Shown here: piece after piece, positions 17,135-26,533 of the stretch
Layout: each line of letters starts with the position of its first letter
How positions within the stretch are numbered: the stretch's first letter is position 1
Assembly (NCBI GenBank): GCA_025055435.1
Contig: JANWWN010000002.1
Span: 1 to 47,284 of the forward strand
Source: Cyclobacteriaceae bacterium
GTDB taxonomy: Bacteria; Bacteroidota; Bacteroidia; Cytophagales; Cyclobacteriaceae
DNA length: 47,284 bases
Direction: 5' to 3'
Notes under the pieces: generated by a model
Told to the model about the DNA's origin: nothing
Seen by the model: the letters and a program-made list of their open reading frames with translations, nothing else
The model's database searches: none
Made by a program: the position numbers and the translations under genes

Positions 17135-17941
17135 ATGAAGGACAACGTAGTAATCATCACCGGCGGAACATCGGGTATCGGTAAAGCACTGGCGTTTGAA
17201 TTCGGAAAACATGGCGCACAGCTGCTAATTACCGGCCGTAACCCTTCCGAGCTTGAAAAAACATTGAATGAATTACAGTCGGCTGGTATCCGGGCATCGG
17301 GCATGCAGGCTGATGTAAGCCGGGAGGAAGACAACAGGCGAATGGCTGAAGAAGCAATCCGTTTGTACGGTAAAATCGATATACTCATCAACAACGCCGG
17401 CATTTCCATGCGCGCCTTGTTTGAAGAAGCGGACATAAACGTGATAAAACAGGTCATGGATATCAACTTTTATGGTGCATTGTATGCCACTAAATATTGC
17501 CTGCCTGAAATCAAACGAAATAAAGGATCTATCGTAGGGATTTCTTCCATTGCAGGCTTTCGCGGGCTACCCGGCCGCACGGGCTACTCGGCTTCCAAGT
17601 TTGCACTGAATGGTTTTTTGGAGGTACTGCGCACGGAATTGCTGAAAACCGGTGTTCACGTACTAACAGCTTGTCCGGGTTTTACGGCCTCCAATATCCG
17701 TAAACGGGCACTCACGGCACACGGAGCCATGCAGGGCGAATCGCCCCGAAATGAAAAGAAAATGATGACCGCTGAAGAATGTGCCCGACATATCTACCGG
17801 GCCACCGTTAAACGCAAGCGCACGCTGATATTAACCACAGAAGGCCGGCTGGCCGTATGGCTCAACAAATGGTGGCCTTCGCTGGCTGATAAACTGGTAT
17901 ATAATGCGTTTGCAAAAGAGGATAACTCGCCTTTGCGTTAA
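17135..17941 (+). CDS. Short-chain dehydrogenase/reductase
   Basis: A 268-residue classical SDR. Start at 17135 gives MKDNVVIITGGTSGIGKAL; a longer open frame to 16712 lies in the opposite acyltransferase gene and is not used. The nucleotide motif is TGGTSGIG, then NNAG, the catalytic triad is S138, Y151 and K155 (YSASK), and the PGFT segment follows. The R in TGRNPSE after beta strand 2 suggests NADP. A hydrophobic C-terminal stretch (LAVWLNKWWPSLADKLVYNAF) suggests membrane association, as in DltE/HSD-like SDRs. The substrate is unknown. The gene lies 11 bases before radA. Confidence 0.9.
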   Translation: MKDNVVIITGGTSGIGKALAFEFGKHGAQLLITGRNPSELEKTLNELQSAGIRASGMQADVSREEDNRRMAEEAIRLYGKIDILINNAGISMRALFEEADINVIKQVMDINFYGALYATKYCLPEIKRNKGSIVGISSIAGFRGLPGRTGYSASKFALNGFLEVLRTELLKTGVHVLTACPGFTASNIRKRALTAHGAMQGESPRNEKKMMTAEECARHIYRATVKRKRTLILTTEGRLAVWLNKWWPSLADKLVYNAFAKEDNSPLR

Positions 17942-17952
17942 ACCCTACTTCG

Positions 17953-19323
17953 GTGCCCAAAACCAAAACCCTTTTTTTTTGTCAGAACTGCGGTCACGAA
18001 TCGCCCAAGTGGATGGGCCGTTGCCCGGCCTGTAACCAGTGGAACACGTTTGTTGAAGAAGTGGTAGTAAAAACGCCTGCTGCCCGACACCCCTCTGCCG
18101 GTCCGGCTAAACCGGTGTTACTTCATGATATTGATTCGGCCGGGGAGTATCGCATTGTTACTCCTGATGCCGAACTGAACCGCGTGCTGGGCGGCGGGCT
18201 GGTACCCGGTTCGCTTGTGCTGATTGGCGGTGAGCCGGGAATCGGCAAGTCAACATTGCTGCTACAACTGGCACTTCACTTTAAAGATGTGCAGGTGTTA
18301 TACGTATCGGGTGAAGAAAGCGGACAACAAATTAAAATGCGGGCCGACCGCCTGAAAAACAATTCCATTGCAACCGGCCATATTCACGTATTTACCGAAA
18401 CCCAAACACAGGGTATTCTTAAAGCGGCAAGAGAGCTCAATCCAGGCCTGCTCATCATCGATTCCATACAAACGCTTTATTCCGATTTACTCGACTCAGC
18501 TGCAGGAAGTATTGCCCAGGTGCGTCAGAGTACCGCCGAACTGATGCGCTTTGCCAAAGAAACCGCGACGCCCGTTTTCATTATTGGTCACATCACCAAA
18601 GACGGTACCCTGGCAGGACCCAAAGTACTGGAGCATATGGTTGACACCGTGTTACAGTTTGAAGGTGACCAGCACCTGGCCTACCGCATTTTGCGCACCA
18701 CGAAAAACAGGTTTGGCAGCACTTCGGAACTGGGCATCTACGAAATGCGAAGCTCCGGTCTGCGCGAAGTGTCCAATCCGTCGGAAATTCTCATCTCGCA
18801 AAAAGACGGGCCGGTAAGCGGAACCACCATTGCAGCCACGCTGGAGGGTAATCGTCCGTTGCTCATCGAAGTACAGTCGTTGGTCAGCCCGGCATCGTAT
18901 GGCACGCCACAGCGCAGCACCACAGGTTTCGACCATAAGCGACTGAACATGTTACTGGCTGTGCTGGAAAAACGTTGTGGCTATCGCATGGGCATGCACG
19001 ATGTGTTTGTAAACCTGGCAGGCGGTATTAAAGTTGAAGATCCTGCATTGGACCTGTCCTTGTGTGTTTCACTGGTTTCTTCACTAGAAGAATTACCTGT
19101 ATCGGAAAAAATATGCTTCGCTGCCGAGGTAGGACTGGGAGGCGAATTACGCGCTGTTAACCGCATGGAACAACGCATTGCCGAAGCTGAAAAACTGGGC
19201 TTTGAAACCCTGTATGTTTCGCGCTTCAGCCTGAAGAATATCGATCATAAAAAAATAACAATCCGGCTGAAAGCTTTCGGAAAATTAACTGAAGTGTTTG
19301 CCGACTTATTCGGCAGTCTGTAA
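17953..19323 (+). CDS. radA: DNA repair protein RadA, GTG start
   Basis: A 456-residue RecA-like branch-migration helicase that processes recombination intermediates. A zinc finger with Cys10, Cys13, Cys24 and Cys27 opens the protein. Walker A is at 92-100 (GGEPGIGKS), the RadA-specific KNRFG is at 251-255, and the C-terminal Lon-like domain (VFVNLAGGIKVEDPALDLSLCVSLVSS and AEVGLGGELRAVNRMEQRI) follows. The start codon is GTG, 11 bases after the SDR stop; MPKTKTLFFCQNCG is the normal N-terminus and no ATG fits. Confidence 0.97.
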   Translation: MPKTKTLFFCQNCGHESPKWMGRCPACNQWNTFVEEVVVKTPAARHPSAGPAKPVLLHDIDSAGEYRIVTPDAELNRVLGGGLVPGSLVLIGGEPGIGKSTLLLQLALHFKDVQVLYVSGEESGQQIKMRADRLKNNSIATGHIHVFTETQTQGILKAARELNPGLLIIDSIQTLYSDLLDSAAGSIAQVRQSTAELMRFAKETATPVFIIGHITKDGTLAGPKVLEHMVDTVLQFEGDQHLAYRILRTTKNRFGSTSELGIYEMRSSGLREVSNPSEILISQKDGPVSGTTIAATLEGNRPLLIEVQSLVSPASYGTPQRSTTGFDHKRLNMLLAVLEKRCGYRMGMHDVFVNLAGGIKVEDPALDLSLCVSLVSSLEELPVSEKICFAAEVGLGGELRAVNRMEQRIAEAEKLGFETLYVSRFSLKNIDHKKITIRLKAFGKLTEVFADLFGSL

Positions 19324-19348
19324 TCTTTGCAATCGCATTCTAGAAATT

Positions 19349-19957
19349 ATGGAAAACTTCTTCACCGGCACGCTGGGTATATCCGAAAACGTTTTCAGTT
19401 ATGTGTTGCTGCCTTTTCTCATTTTTCTGGCGCGCATCATGGATGTTTCCATCAACACCATTCGTATCATTTACGTGTTGGGCGGAAGAAAACTCATCGC
19501 TACGCTGCTTGGCTTCTTCGAATCATTCATCTGGCTGATGGCCATCCGCCAGATTTTTGAACACATGGACAACTGGATTTGCTACGTGGCTTATCCGGCA
19601 GGTTTCGCAACGGGTATTCTCGTGGGCATGTTGATTGAAGAACAAATTGCCTACGGAAAAGTGATTGTCCGGATCATTACCCGAAAAGACGTTACCGAGC
19701 TGGCCGATTACCTGAAGAAGTATGAATACCGATATACCCGTGTACAAACCGAAGGTTTTGAGGGTCCGGAAAACCTGGTGTTTACCGTACTACCACGCGA
19801 AAACCTGGAAGAGCTGCTGCAATGGCTGAGGGATAAACTGCCCACTGCTTTTTATACCGTTGAAAAGGTAAACCGCGCTGCCGAAAGCAAAGCGGTAGTA
19901 CAGGAAACAGCCAGATGGAGTATTGCAGGCTGGCTGAAGGAGCGGAGAGGGGTGTAA
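19349..19957 (+). CDS. DUF2179 (UPF0316-like) membrane protein
   Basis: A 202-residue protein. The ATG at 19349 (MENFFTGTLG) is preferred over the upstream frame that overlaps radA. Three N-terminal helices (about 15-35, 42-62, 68-92) include ARIMDVSINTIRIIYVLGGRKLIATLLGFFES, the DUF5698/UPF0316 signature, and the C-terminal DUF2179 domain spans about 100-185 (VRIITRKDVTELADYLKKYEYRYTRVQTEG). The function is unknown; the family is a small integral inner-membrane protein. It follows radA after 25 bases. Confidence 0.88.
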   Translation: MENFFTGTLGISENVFSYVLLPFLIFLARIMDVSINTIRIIYVLGGRKLIATLLGFFESFIWLMAIRQIFEHMDNWICYVAYPAGFATGILVGMLIEEQIAYGKVIVRIITRKDVTELADYLKKYEYRYTRVQTEGFEGPENLVFTVLPRENLEELLQWLRDKLPTAFYTVEKVNRAAESKAVVQETARWSIAGWLKERRGV

Positions 19958-19970
19958 TCCATATTCATTA

Positions 19971-20837
19971 CTAAGGAATACCTCCGCTGTGCAACACCAG
20001 TACAGTACTTCCTTTTTCAAACTTTCCGGATTTTGCTTCATGAACCACCGCGTAGAGAAGTTTGGCCATATACACCAGGTCGAGGCGAATACCATGGCAT
20101 TGATAAAACTCTTCAGCAAAAATTTTTAATTGTGAGGGTGCTTTAGCAAAGCCTCCCATGTGATAATTAAAGTTGACCTGCCAGTTTGGGTACGGATATG
20201 CTAAAAATTTTTCAATTGCACCTTTGAGGTATTCAACTCCTTTCAACACCGGAAAACCAATAATTTGTCTGGCCCCTTTCAGCCCGTTGATTAAACCTGC
20301 GATGGTTCCACCTGTTCCCACGGCACAGCACAGGTAATCAAAATCATCGCCCAGGGTAGCTGCAAATTCTCCAATGCCCTTAACAGCCAGTTCATTTGTG
20401 CCGCCTTCCGGTATCAGATAAAAATCACCAAAGCGTCTGGATAAACCGGTAATAAATTCCGGTTCGTGCTTATTGCGGTATGCCGTGCGCGAAACATAAT
20501 GCAACTGCATGCCGCATTCGCGCGCAAAAGTCAGCACCGGGTTCAGCGGCAGGGTTTCTTCTCCGCGAATAATGCCGATGCTTTCAAGGCCCAGTTCCCG
20601 TGCTGCAGCCGCTGTGGCATAAATATGATTGGAATAAGCGCCGCCAAAGGTTAACAGCGTTCGATGCCCCTGGCGCTGCGCTTCCTCCAGGTTGTATTTT
20701 AGCTTCCACCATTTATTACCGGATACAAATGGATGATTCAGGTCTTCACGCTTTATGAGTACACGCATACCTGCCTCACGAAAAACCGGATCGTTGATTT
20801 CCTGAACGGGTGTAGCTTGATAGCTTAGCTGTCGCAT
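19971..20837 (-). CDS. PLP-dependent D-cysteine desulfhydrase / ACC deaminase homologue
   Basis: A 288-residue fold-type II PLP enzyme. It keeps IKREDLNHPFVSGNKWWKLKYNL (about 28-50), where the PLP lysine is probably K45, YSNHIYATAAAARELG near 75-90 and CCAVGTGGTIAGLINGLKG near 185-200 for phosphate binding. D-cysteine desulfhydrase and ACC deaminase cannot be told apart here, and D-cysteine desulfhydrase is the more usual activity in such bacteria. It is 13 bases from the convergent DUF2179 gene and divergent from the radical SAM gene. Confidence 0.88.
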   Translation of the reverse strand: MRQLSYQATPVQEINDPVFREAGMRVLIKREDLNHPFVSGNKWWKLKYNLEEAQRQGHRTLLTFGGAYSNHIYATAAAARELGLESIGIIRGEETLPLNPVLTFARECGMQLHYVSRTAYRNKHEPEFITGLSRRFGDFYLIPEGGTNELAVKGIGEFAATLGDDFDYLCCAVGTGGTIAGLINGLKGARQIIGFPVLKGVEYLKGAIEKFLAYPYPNWQVNFNYHMGGFAKAPSQLKIFAEEFYQCHGIRLDLVYMAKLLYAVVHEAKSGKFEKGSTVLVLHSGGIP

Positions 20838-20845
20838 GATAAAAA

Positions 20846-20876
20846 TTTGTCAACCGCTGACGGGTCGCTCACTTTG
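20846..20876 (+). promoter_or_regulatory. Candidate promoter for the radical SAM gene
   Basis: TTTG (20846-20849), a 19-base spacer and TCACTTTG (20869-20876; one mismatch to TAnnTTTG), about 37 bases before the ATG at 20914. Confidence 0.4.
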
Positions 20877-20913
20877 CCGGCTATGGTTGCAATGAAAAGC
20901 GGAAATTTACTTC

Positions 20914-21978
20914 ATGCTCAATGAAAAACATAAGCCGGCACGGGGTGCACAACACAACCCCCTGAATCGCTTTCGGCAACAGGCGTTTTTGAAAGAACAT
21001 CCCGAAGGCGTTGATGAAGACACGGAGTTAAAGCCGCAAACGCAGATATTTTTCGAAAATGCCCGTGCCGTGGTAAACGAAGTAACAAGTCCCGACCTGG
21101 GTATAATGCATTCGGTGAATCCGTATCAGGGATGCGAGCACGGTTGTTCGTATTGCTATGCGCGCACCACACACGAATATTACGGCCTGAGTTCGGGGCT
21201 TGATTTTGAAAGCAAAATCATGGTGAAGCAGAACGCTCCCGTGTTGCTTGAAAAATTTTTACAGCGTCCGTCCTGGAAGCCAGCACCCATTGCACTGTCG
21301 GGCAACACCGATTGTTATCAACCGCTTGAACGCAAATTGCAAATTACACGCCGGCTACTGGAGGTGTTATGGCGTTACCGTAACCCGGTGAGCATCATCA
21401 CCAAGAACCGGCTCATTGTCCGCGACCTCGACCTGTTGCAAAAAATGGCACAACAAAACCTGGTGCATGTCTATCTTTCCGTCACCACGCTCGATGAAGA
21501 CCTGCGCAGGGTGATGGAACCGCGCACGGCAACTGTGCGCATGCGGCTGCAAACTATTGCCGAACTTTCCGCTGGCGGTATTCCCGTTGGCGTTATGATG
21601 GCACCGGTTATTCCCGGATTAAATGACCACGAAATTTTAAAGGTAGCCGAAGCTGCTTCCGCCAATGGAGCACGAACCATGGGCTACACGGTTGTTCGCC
21701 TGAATGGCACCATTGGCGAAGTATTCTCCGCCTGGCTGAAAGAACATTTTCCCGACCGGTATGATAAAGTGTGGAAGCAAATTAAAACGCTTCATGGCGG
21801 AGCTGTTTACGATGAGCGCTTCGGAAGAAGACTGACCGGTGAAGGAAAGTGGGCAGAAATAATACGTCAAACGGTGCGCACGGCACAACGAAAATATTTT
21901 TCCGGAAAAACCATGCCTGACTATAACTACAGTGCTTTTCGGAAAAATGGTATGCCTACTCTATTTGGTGAACTATAA
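20914..21978 (+). CDS. PA0069-type radical SAM protein
   Basis: A 354-residue radical SAM protein. The cluster-binding CxxxCxxC is CEHGCSYC with Cys74, Cys78 and Cys81, preceded by MHSVNPYQGCEHGC and followed by YARTTHEYYGL, the pattern of the PA0069/spore-photoproduct-lyase-like family. NTDCYQPLERKLQITR and RNPVSIITKN are further family blocks. The reaction is unknown; UV-damage repair has been suggested for relatives but is not shown. Its last six bases overlap the convergent lysA gene. Confidence 0.92.
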   Translation: MLNEKHKPARGAQHNPLNRFRQQAFLKEHPEGVDEDTELKPQTQIFFENARAVVNEVTSPDLGIMHSVNPYQGCEHGCSYCYARTTHEYYGLSSGLDFESKIMVKQNAPVLLEKFLQRPSWKPAPIALSGNTDCYQPLERKLQITRRLLEVLWRYRNPVSIITKNRLIVRDLDLLQKMAQQNLVHVYLSVTTLDEDLRRVMEPRTATVRMRLQTIAELSAGGIPVGVMMAPVIPGLNDHEILKVAEAASANGARTMGYTVVRLNGTIGEVFSAWLKEHFPDRYDKVWKQIKTLHGGAVYDERFGRRLTGEGKWAEIIRQTVRTAQRKYFSGKTMPDYNYSAFRKNGMPTLFGEL

Positions 21979-23202
21979 ATCGATAACTACCTGGCCGCGC
22001 AGCAAATCATCCCAGGTATCGGATTTTCGGATAAGATGAGGCTCTCCGTTTATCACCAGTACTTCAGCAGGCCGTAATCTTGCATTATAATTTGATGCCA
22101 TCGAATAGCCATAGGCACCTGCATTGCAAATAGCGAGCACATCTCCTTCGCGCACTTTACTAATCATTCGGTCGGTTCCGAACGTATCAGTTTCGCAAAT
22201 GTAGCCCACAACGGTATAGTTTTCGGGTTGGTCGGCCGGATTGCTCACATTAACAATATGATGGTATGCGCCATACATCATGGGCCGGATAAGGTGGTTC
22301 AACCCTGTGTTTAGACCTACAAAGGTTCGGGACGGGGTCTCCTTTACCACGGTGCAGGTGGCCAGCAGCCAGCCCGCTTCGCTCACCAGAAATTTACCGG
22401 GCTCCAGCCACAGTTCAGGCATACGCCTTTTTTTATGACTATAGTCAAGAATCATGTTGCTGAGCTTTGCACCCAGCTCTTCGATATTGAGTGATGCATC
22501 CCCTTCTCGATACGGCACTTTAAAACCACTGCCGAAATCCAGGAAAACCACATCCGGAAAATCATCCAGTACTGAAAAGAAAATGTCGGCCATTTTCAGG
22601 TACACATCGGCATCCGCAATATCGGAACCGGTGTGAATGTGCAGGCCGTTAATCTGCATGTTATATCGGTGTACAATTTTTTTTATCTCATCCAGTTGAA
22701 GTATCGATATACCGAATTTGGAGTCGCTGTGTCCGACCGAAATTTTTTCATTACCGCCGGCTTTGATATGCGGGTTTAGCCGGATGGCACAGGGATATGT
22801 ACGCCCAAACAGCTTTCCGAATTGCTCCAGAAAGGGCAGGTTATCTACATTTACCTGAACACCCAGTTGCACAGCTGCTGTAGTTTCTTCGAAGGGTGCG
22901 CAGTTGGGCGAGAACATGATTTCGTGCGGCAGAAAACCCGCATGCAACGCCAGCTTTACTTCCTGAATAGAAACGGCATCGGCACCGGCTTCATGTTTAC
23001 GAAGCCACTTCAGCACCGACAGGCTAGGGAGAGCCTTGATGGCATATTTAATCTGATGCGGAATGGTAAATGCCCGGCGCAGCCGGTTGAGCTGACTCAC
23101 CATTTTGGCACCGTCATACACATACAGCGGAGTACCAAACCGGTTTACCAGTTCTTGCAGTGCCACGCCACCAAAATAAACTGACTTCCCCCTGATTTCC
23201 AT
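21973..23202 (-). CDS. lysA: Diaminopimelate decarboxylase
   Basis: Decarboxylates meso-diaminopimelate to lysine, the last step of lysine synthesis. The 409-residue alanine-racemase-like PLP enzyme has the PLP lysine in YAIKA (K56), HIHTGSDI, the phosphate-binding DFGSGFKVPY, EPGKFLV and the acid/base cysteine in CETDTFG (C336), which distinguishes it from ornithine decarboxylase relatives. AYGYSMASNYNARLRP near the C-terminus is normal. Length is normal. It diverges from an alpha/beta hydrolase. Confidence 0.95.
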   Translation of the reverse strand: MEIRGKSVYFGGVALQELVNRFGTPLYVYDGAKMVSQLNRLRRAFTIPHQIKYAIKALPSLSVLKWLRKHEAGADAVSIQEVKLALHAGFLPHEIMFSPNCAPFEETTAAVQLGVQVNVDNLPFLEQFGKLFGRTYPCAIRLNPHIKAGGNEKISVGHSDSKFGISILQLDEIKKIVHRYNMQINGLHIHTGSDIADADVYLKMADIFFSVLDDFPDVVFLDFGSGFKVPYREGDASLNIEELGAKLSNMILDYSHKKRRMPELWLEPGKFLVSEAGWLLATCTVVKETPSRTFVGLNTGLNHLIRPMMYGAYHHIVNVSNPADQPENYTVVGYICETDTFGTDRMISKVREGDVLAICNAGAYGYSMASNYNARLRPAEVLVINGEPHLIRKSDTWDDLLRGQVVIDL

Positions 23203-23211
23203 CGAAAGAAA

Positions 23212-23234
23212 ATGGCCATAAATATAACGGCCAT
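23212..23234. repeat. Short inverted repeat in the lysA/hydrolase divergent gap
   Basis: ATGGCC (23212-23217) and GGCCAT (23229-23234) are separated by 11 AT-rich bases, ten bases upstream of the lysA start. It may form a hairpin in the lysA leader or a protein site; a 6-base repeat is weak evidence. Confidence 0.25.
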
Positions 23235-23307
23235 GCGGAAGAGTTCTACTAATTTTCAGCTTTTAAACACAAACTCTGATCTTCGCATTCCGGATTTTAC
23301 CCGTAAC

Positions 23308-24075
23308 ATGAAACTGTTTTATCGCGAATACGGAACCACCGGGCAACCCTTAATTATCCTGCACGGATTGCTGGGTTCATCCGATAATTGGTTACCGCAG
23401 GCAAAAATGTTATCTGATGAATACCATGTTTACGTTATTGACCAGCGCAATCACGGCCAATCGCCACACAGCAACGAGTTTACCTATGCCGACCTGGTGA
23501 ATGATTTGCGGGCTTTTATTAACGAACATCGCCTTGCGCATCCGGTTTTACTGGGGCACTCCATGGGTGGAAAAACAGTCATGCATTATGCACTGCGCTA
23601 CCCGGAAGAGGTGGAGCGCCTGATTGTCGTTGACATAGCGCCAAAGCCTTACGACGTCAGGCACGATGGTATAGTTAACGCCTTACAATCCATCCCTATC
23701 GATGCCATCTCCAGTCGTCAGGAAGCTGATGCGATACTAAGCCGTTATATTTCCGAACAGGCGGTCCGGCAGTTTTTACTCAAAAATCTGATGCGCAAAC
23801 CGCAAGGCGGCTTTGGCTGGCGCGTTAATCTGCCGGTTATTGCACAAAAGCTGGATGCTATAAGCGCCGGACTGGACATGCAGGGTGTTTACAAGAATCC
23901 TGCGCTGTTTATTCGCGGGGCGCACTCCGATTATATATCGGATGAAGACCGGGGCCTGATAAAAAAATACTTCCCGGCTTCCACACTGGTAACCCTGAAT
24001 ACCGGCCATTGGGTACAGGCTGAAAAGCCGGAAGAATTCGTTAATACCGTTCGACAGTTTTTGCATGCCCGGTAA
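23308..24075 (+). CDS. Alpha/beta hydrolase, YbfF-like
   Basis: A 255-residue esterase-like protein. I start at ATG 23308 (MKLFYREYGTTGQPL), since the 32 residues upstream look unlike hydrolases and would leave lysA almost no upstream region. LHGLLGSSDNW (18-28) is the oxyanion segment, LLGHSMGGK carries the nucleophile serine S85, FIRGAHSDYIS the acid, and NTGHWVQAEKPEEF the histidine. The pattern DQRNHGQSPH matches the YbfF acyl-CoA thioesterase/esterase group. It overlaps the next gene by 11 bases. Confidence 0.9.
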   Translation: MKLFYREYGTTGQPLIILHGLLGSSDNWLPQAKMLSDEYHVYVIDQRNHGQSPHSNEFTYADLVNDLRAFINEHRLAHPVLLGHSMGGKTVMHYALRYPEEVERLIVVDIAPKPYDVRHDGIVNALQSIPIDAISSRQEADAILSRYISEQAVRQFLLKNLMRKPQGGFGWRVNLPVIAQKLDAISAGLDMQGVYKNPALFIRGAHSDYISDEDRGLIKKYFPASTLVTLNTGHWVQAEKPEEFVNTVRQFLHAR

Positions 24076-24817
24076 AGTTTATCTCATACCTGCTCCAATA
24101 GCCGAGGGAACCGCCCCTGCGGTCATTCCGAAAGGAACGCTGTCGGTTATTGCCTCACTGAGTTATTTTTTAACTGAAGACGTGCGCACGGCACGCCGTT
24201 ATCTGGCCGGTTTAAAGCTGTTCCCTTCAGTCGAGTTGCTGAAGTTCGAAACCCTGAATAAAGACACTTCGGTTGCTGCATTGGATGAATTGTTTCAACC
24301 GGTATTTCAGGGTGTTTCAGTAGGAATTATTTCCGAGTCGGGTTGTCCGGCTATAGCCGATCCAGGGGCCATGGCCGTTGCCTTTGCCCATAACAAAGGT
24401 CTTGAGGTTGTACCGCTTACAGGGCCATCATCCATTTTACTTGCACTCATGGCCAGCGGATTAAACGGTCAGTCGTTTTGCTTTCACGGCTATTTGCCCG
24501 TTGATAAACAAGCGGCTGTAAGTAAAATCAAGTTGCTGGAGAAAGAATCGGCAAGAAATAACTGCACACAAATATTTATTGAAACTCCTTATCGCAATAA
24601 CCGGCTTTTTACATTGTTGCTGCAATCGCTATCGCCAAACACCCGTTTGTGCGTAGCAATCGATCTTACCGGTAAAGCGGAAAAAATACGAATGCAAAGC
24701 ATCGCAGCCTGGAAAAGAGAACGGGTTACATGGCCCAAACTTCCGGCAGTGTTTCTGTTTCAGGCGTGTGTGTTTTTGTTTTCAATTACTCCGCTTCTAA
24801 CTTTGCCGCCTTACTAA
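24065..24817 (+). CDS. RsmI-like SAM-dependent methyltransferase
   Basis: A 250-residue tetrapyrrole-methylase-fold protein. [16 protein letters not shown] replaces the usual LATPIGNLGD start; [16 protein letters not shown] corresponds to DAGTPGISDPG of RsmI and [18 protein letters not shown] to the GPSA segment. RsmI 2'-O-methylates C1402 of 16S rRNA, but this shorter Bacteroidota-type relative, without the C-terminal RsmI extension, may have another target. Overlaps the hydrolase by 11 bases; its 3' end holds the metK promoter. Confidence 0.85.
   Translation: MPGKVYLIPAPIAEGTAPAVIPKGTLSVIASLSYFLTEDVRTARRYLAGLKLFPSVELLKFETLNKDTSVAALDELFQPVFQGVSVGIISESGCPAIADPGAMAVAFAHNKGLEVVPLTGPSSILLALMASGLNGQSFCFHGYLPVDKQAAVSKIKLLEKESARNNCTQIFIETPYRNNRLFTLLLQSLSPNTRLCVAIDLTGKAEKIRMQSIAAWKRERVTWPKLPAVFLFQACVFLFSITPLLTLPPY
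24775..24805 (+). promoter_or_regulatory. metK promoter inside the upstream gene
   Basis: TTTG (24775-24778), a 19-base spacer and TAACTTTG (24798-24805): a full match to the Bacteroidota TTTG/TAnnTTTG promoter, 29 bases before the metK ATG and entirely within the last codons of the methyltransferase gene. Confidence 0.7.
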
Positions 24818-24834
24818 GCCCACAGCAATTCATT

Positions 24835-26091
24835 ATGCCCTATCTGTTTACTTCCGAATCGGTTTCCGAGGGTCATCCGGATAAAATTGCCGATCAGATT
24901 TCCGATGCGTTGATTGATTATTTCCTGGCTTACGACCCCAATGCCAAAGTAGCATGCGAAACACTGGTAACCACGGGGCAGGTGGTACTGGCCGGTGAAG
25001 TGAAGTCGGAGGCCTATCTCGATGTTCAGGACATTGCCCGTGAGGTAATCCGTAGAATCGGTTACACGCGTAGTGAATACATGTTTGAAGCCAATTCATG
25101 CGGCATCTTTTCGGCCATTCACGAGCAATCGCCCGATATTAATCAGGGTGTTGAACGGAAAAAGAAAGAAGACCAGGGCGCGGGCGACCAGGGCATGATG
25201 TTTGGGTACGCTACCAACGAAACGGATAATTACATGCCGCTTCCGCTTGAAATCGCACATCTGTTGCTGAAAGAACTGGCGGCCATCCGTAAAGAAGGTA
25301 AGCTGATGAAATACCTGCGGCCGGACTCCAAGTCGCAGGTTACCATTGAATACAGCGATGATAACAAACCGCAGCGCATTGATACCATTGTGCTCTCCAC
25401 CCAGCACGATGAGTTTGCTTCGGACAAAGTGATGCAGCAAAAAATTGAAGACGACATCAAACAGATACTCATTCCGCGAATACGTAAAAAGCTTCCCAAG
25501 CGCATTCAATCGTTGTTCACCGATTCAATCAAATATTTTATCAATCCCACAGGCAAATTTGTCATTGGCGGTCCTCACGGAGATACCGGTTTAACGGGCA
25601 GAAAAATCATTGTTGATACCTACGGCGGCAAGGGCGCACATGGCGGAGGAGCTTTTTCCGGAAAAGACCCCTCTAAGGTAGATCGCTCGGCTGCTTATGC
25701 CACGCGCCACATTGCCAAGAATATGGTAGCTGCAGGTCTGTGCGATGAGGTACTCGTGCAGGTAGCCTATGCCATTGGCGTAGCCAAACCCGTAGGATTT
25801 TATGTCAATACCTACGGTACTGCTCATGTAAGCCTGAATGATGGTGAGATTGCAAAGCGTATATCAAAATTGTTTGATATGCGTCCGTACTTTATTGAGC
25901 AACGTTTTAATTTGCGCACACCCATTTATTCGGAAACCGCTGCCTACGGGCATATGGGGCGCACGCCCGAAATTGTTGAAAAGGTTTTCAACAAAGGAAA
26001 GGCTAATGAAAAGCGCATGATGGTGGAATTGTTCCCTTGGGAAAAACTGGATTACGTAGATAAAATACGAAAAGAGTTTAAGCTGAATTAA
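24835..26091 (+). CDS. metK: S-adenosylmethionine synthetase
   Basis: Makes SAM from methionine and ATP. The 418-residue protein starts at ATG 24835 with [24 protein letters not shown], the canonical N-terminus; a longer open frame from 24730 lies within the methyltransferase gene. [16 protein letters not shown], then [24 protein letters not shown] and [20 protein letters not shown] are the three MetK signatures. Its own promoter and terminator make it probably monocistronic. The 29-base leader is too short for a SAM riboswitch. Confidence 0.98.
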   Translation: MPYLFTSESVSEGHPDKIADQISDALIDYFLAYDPNAKVACETLVTTGQVVLAGEVKSEAYLDVQDIAREVIRRIGYTRSEYMFEANSCGIFSAIHEQSPDINQGVERKKKEDQGAGDQGMMFGYATNETDNYMPLPLEIAHLLLKELAAIRKEGKLMKYLRPDSKSQVTIEYSDDNKPQRIDTIVLSTQHDEFASDKVMQQKIEDDIKQILIPRIRKKLPKRIQSLFTDSIKYFINPTGKFVIGGPHGDTGLTGRKIIVDTYGGKGAHGGGAFSGKDPSKVDRSAAYATRHIAKNMVAAGLCDEVLVQVAYAIGVAKPVGFYVNTYGTAHVSLNDGEIAKRISKLFDMRPYFIEQRFNLRTPIYSETAAYGHMGRTPEIVEKVFNKGKANEKRMMVELFPWEKLDYVDKIRKEFKLN

Positions 26092-26096
26092 AAAAG

Positions 26097-26126
26097 AAGG
26101 CTGTTCAGTTGAACAGCCTTTTTGTT
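26097..26126. terminator. Bidirectional terminator between metK and hpf
   Basis: An 11-base perfect stem (AAGGCTGTTCA, 26097-26107; TGAACAGCCTT, 26110-26120) with a 2-base gap at the tip, flanked by A-rich sequence on the left and T-rich on the right, so it can stop both convergent transcripts. Confidence 0.88.
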
Positions 26127-26150
26127 TTGTGTTAAGCGGCAGTCTGCGCA

Positions 26151-26453
26151 CTACACCCTTCCGGACTTTATGCGTGTTTTAAATTTTTTCAACTGACTGC
26201 GCAATGCCTCCGTAGCCTGTGCTGTAGCCGCCTCGAAAGTTCGGGCTTTTTCTGTAGCAAACAGTTCGTTGCCAGGCACCTTCAGGCGTATTTCAACCGT
26301 TTTATTCTCCACCCCTTCGTTGTTTAGTCGCAAAAACACATCACTGCGCACCATCCTTCCGAAGAACGTTTGCAGCTTATTAATTTTCTTCTGAATGAAT
26401 TGAATGAGTTTGCGGTCTGCAACAAAATGAATGGATTGAACATTGATTTTCAT
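26151..26453 (-). CDS. hpf: Ribosome hibernation promotion factor (HPF/RaiA)
   Basis: A 100-residue short-form HPF that binds the 30S decoding region and dims translation in stationary phase. MKINVQSIHFVADRKLIQFIQKKINKL opens the family fold, and VENKTVEIRLKVPGNELFATEKARTFEAATAQATEALRSQLKKFK completes it. It lies after xerC in the same direction, separated by 80 bases, as in many Bacteroidota genomes. The C-terminal dimerisation domain of long HPF is absent. Confidence 0.93.
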   Translation of the reverse strand: MKINVQSIHFVADRKLIQFIQKKINKLQTFFGRMVRSDVFLRLNNEGVENKTVEIRLKVPGNELFATEKARTFEAATAQATEALRSQLKKFKTRIKSGRV

Positions 26454-26533
26454 ACGCCTTGCATTTTATGTTAAACATCAATACGCACATGCCGGCAGCA
26501 CATTCAGATATACGCAAAAGTTTTATTTGGTGT

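Noticed and set aside
24806-24834. SAM riboswitch before metK
   Set aside because: The leader after the predicted promoter is under 30 bases and has no room for a SAM aptamer.
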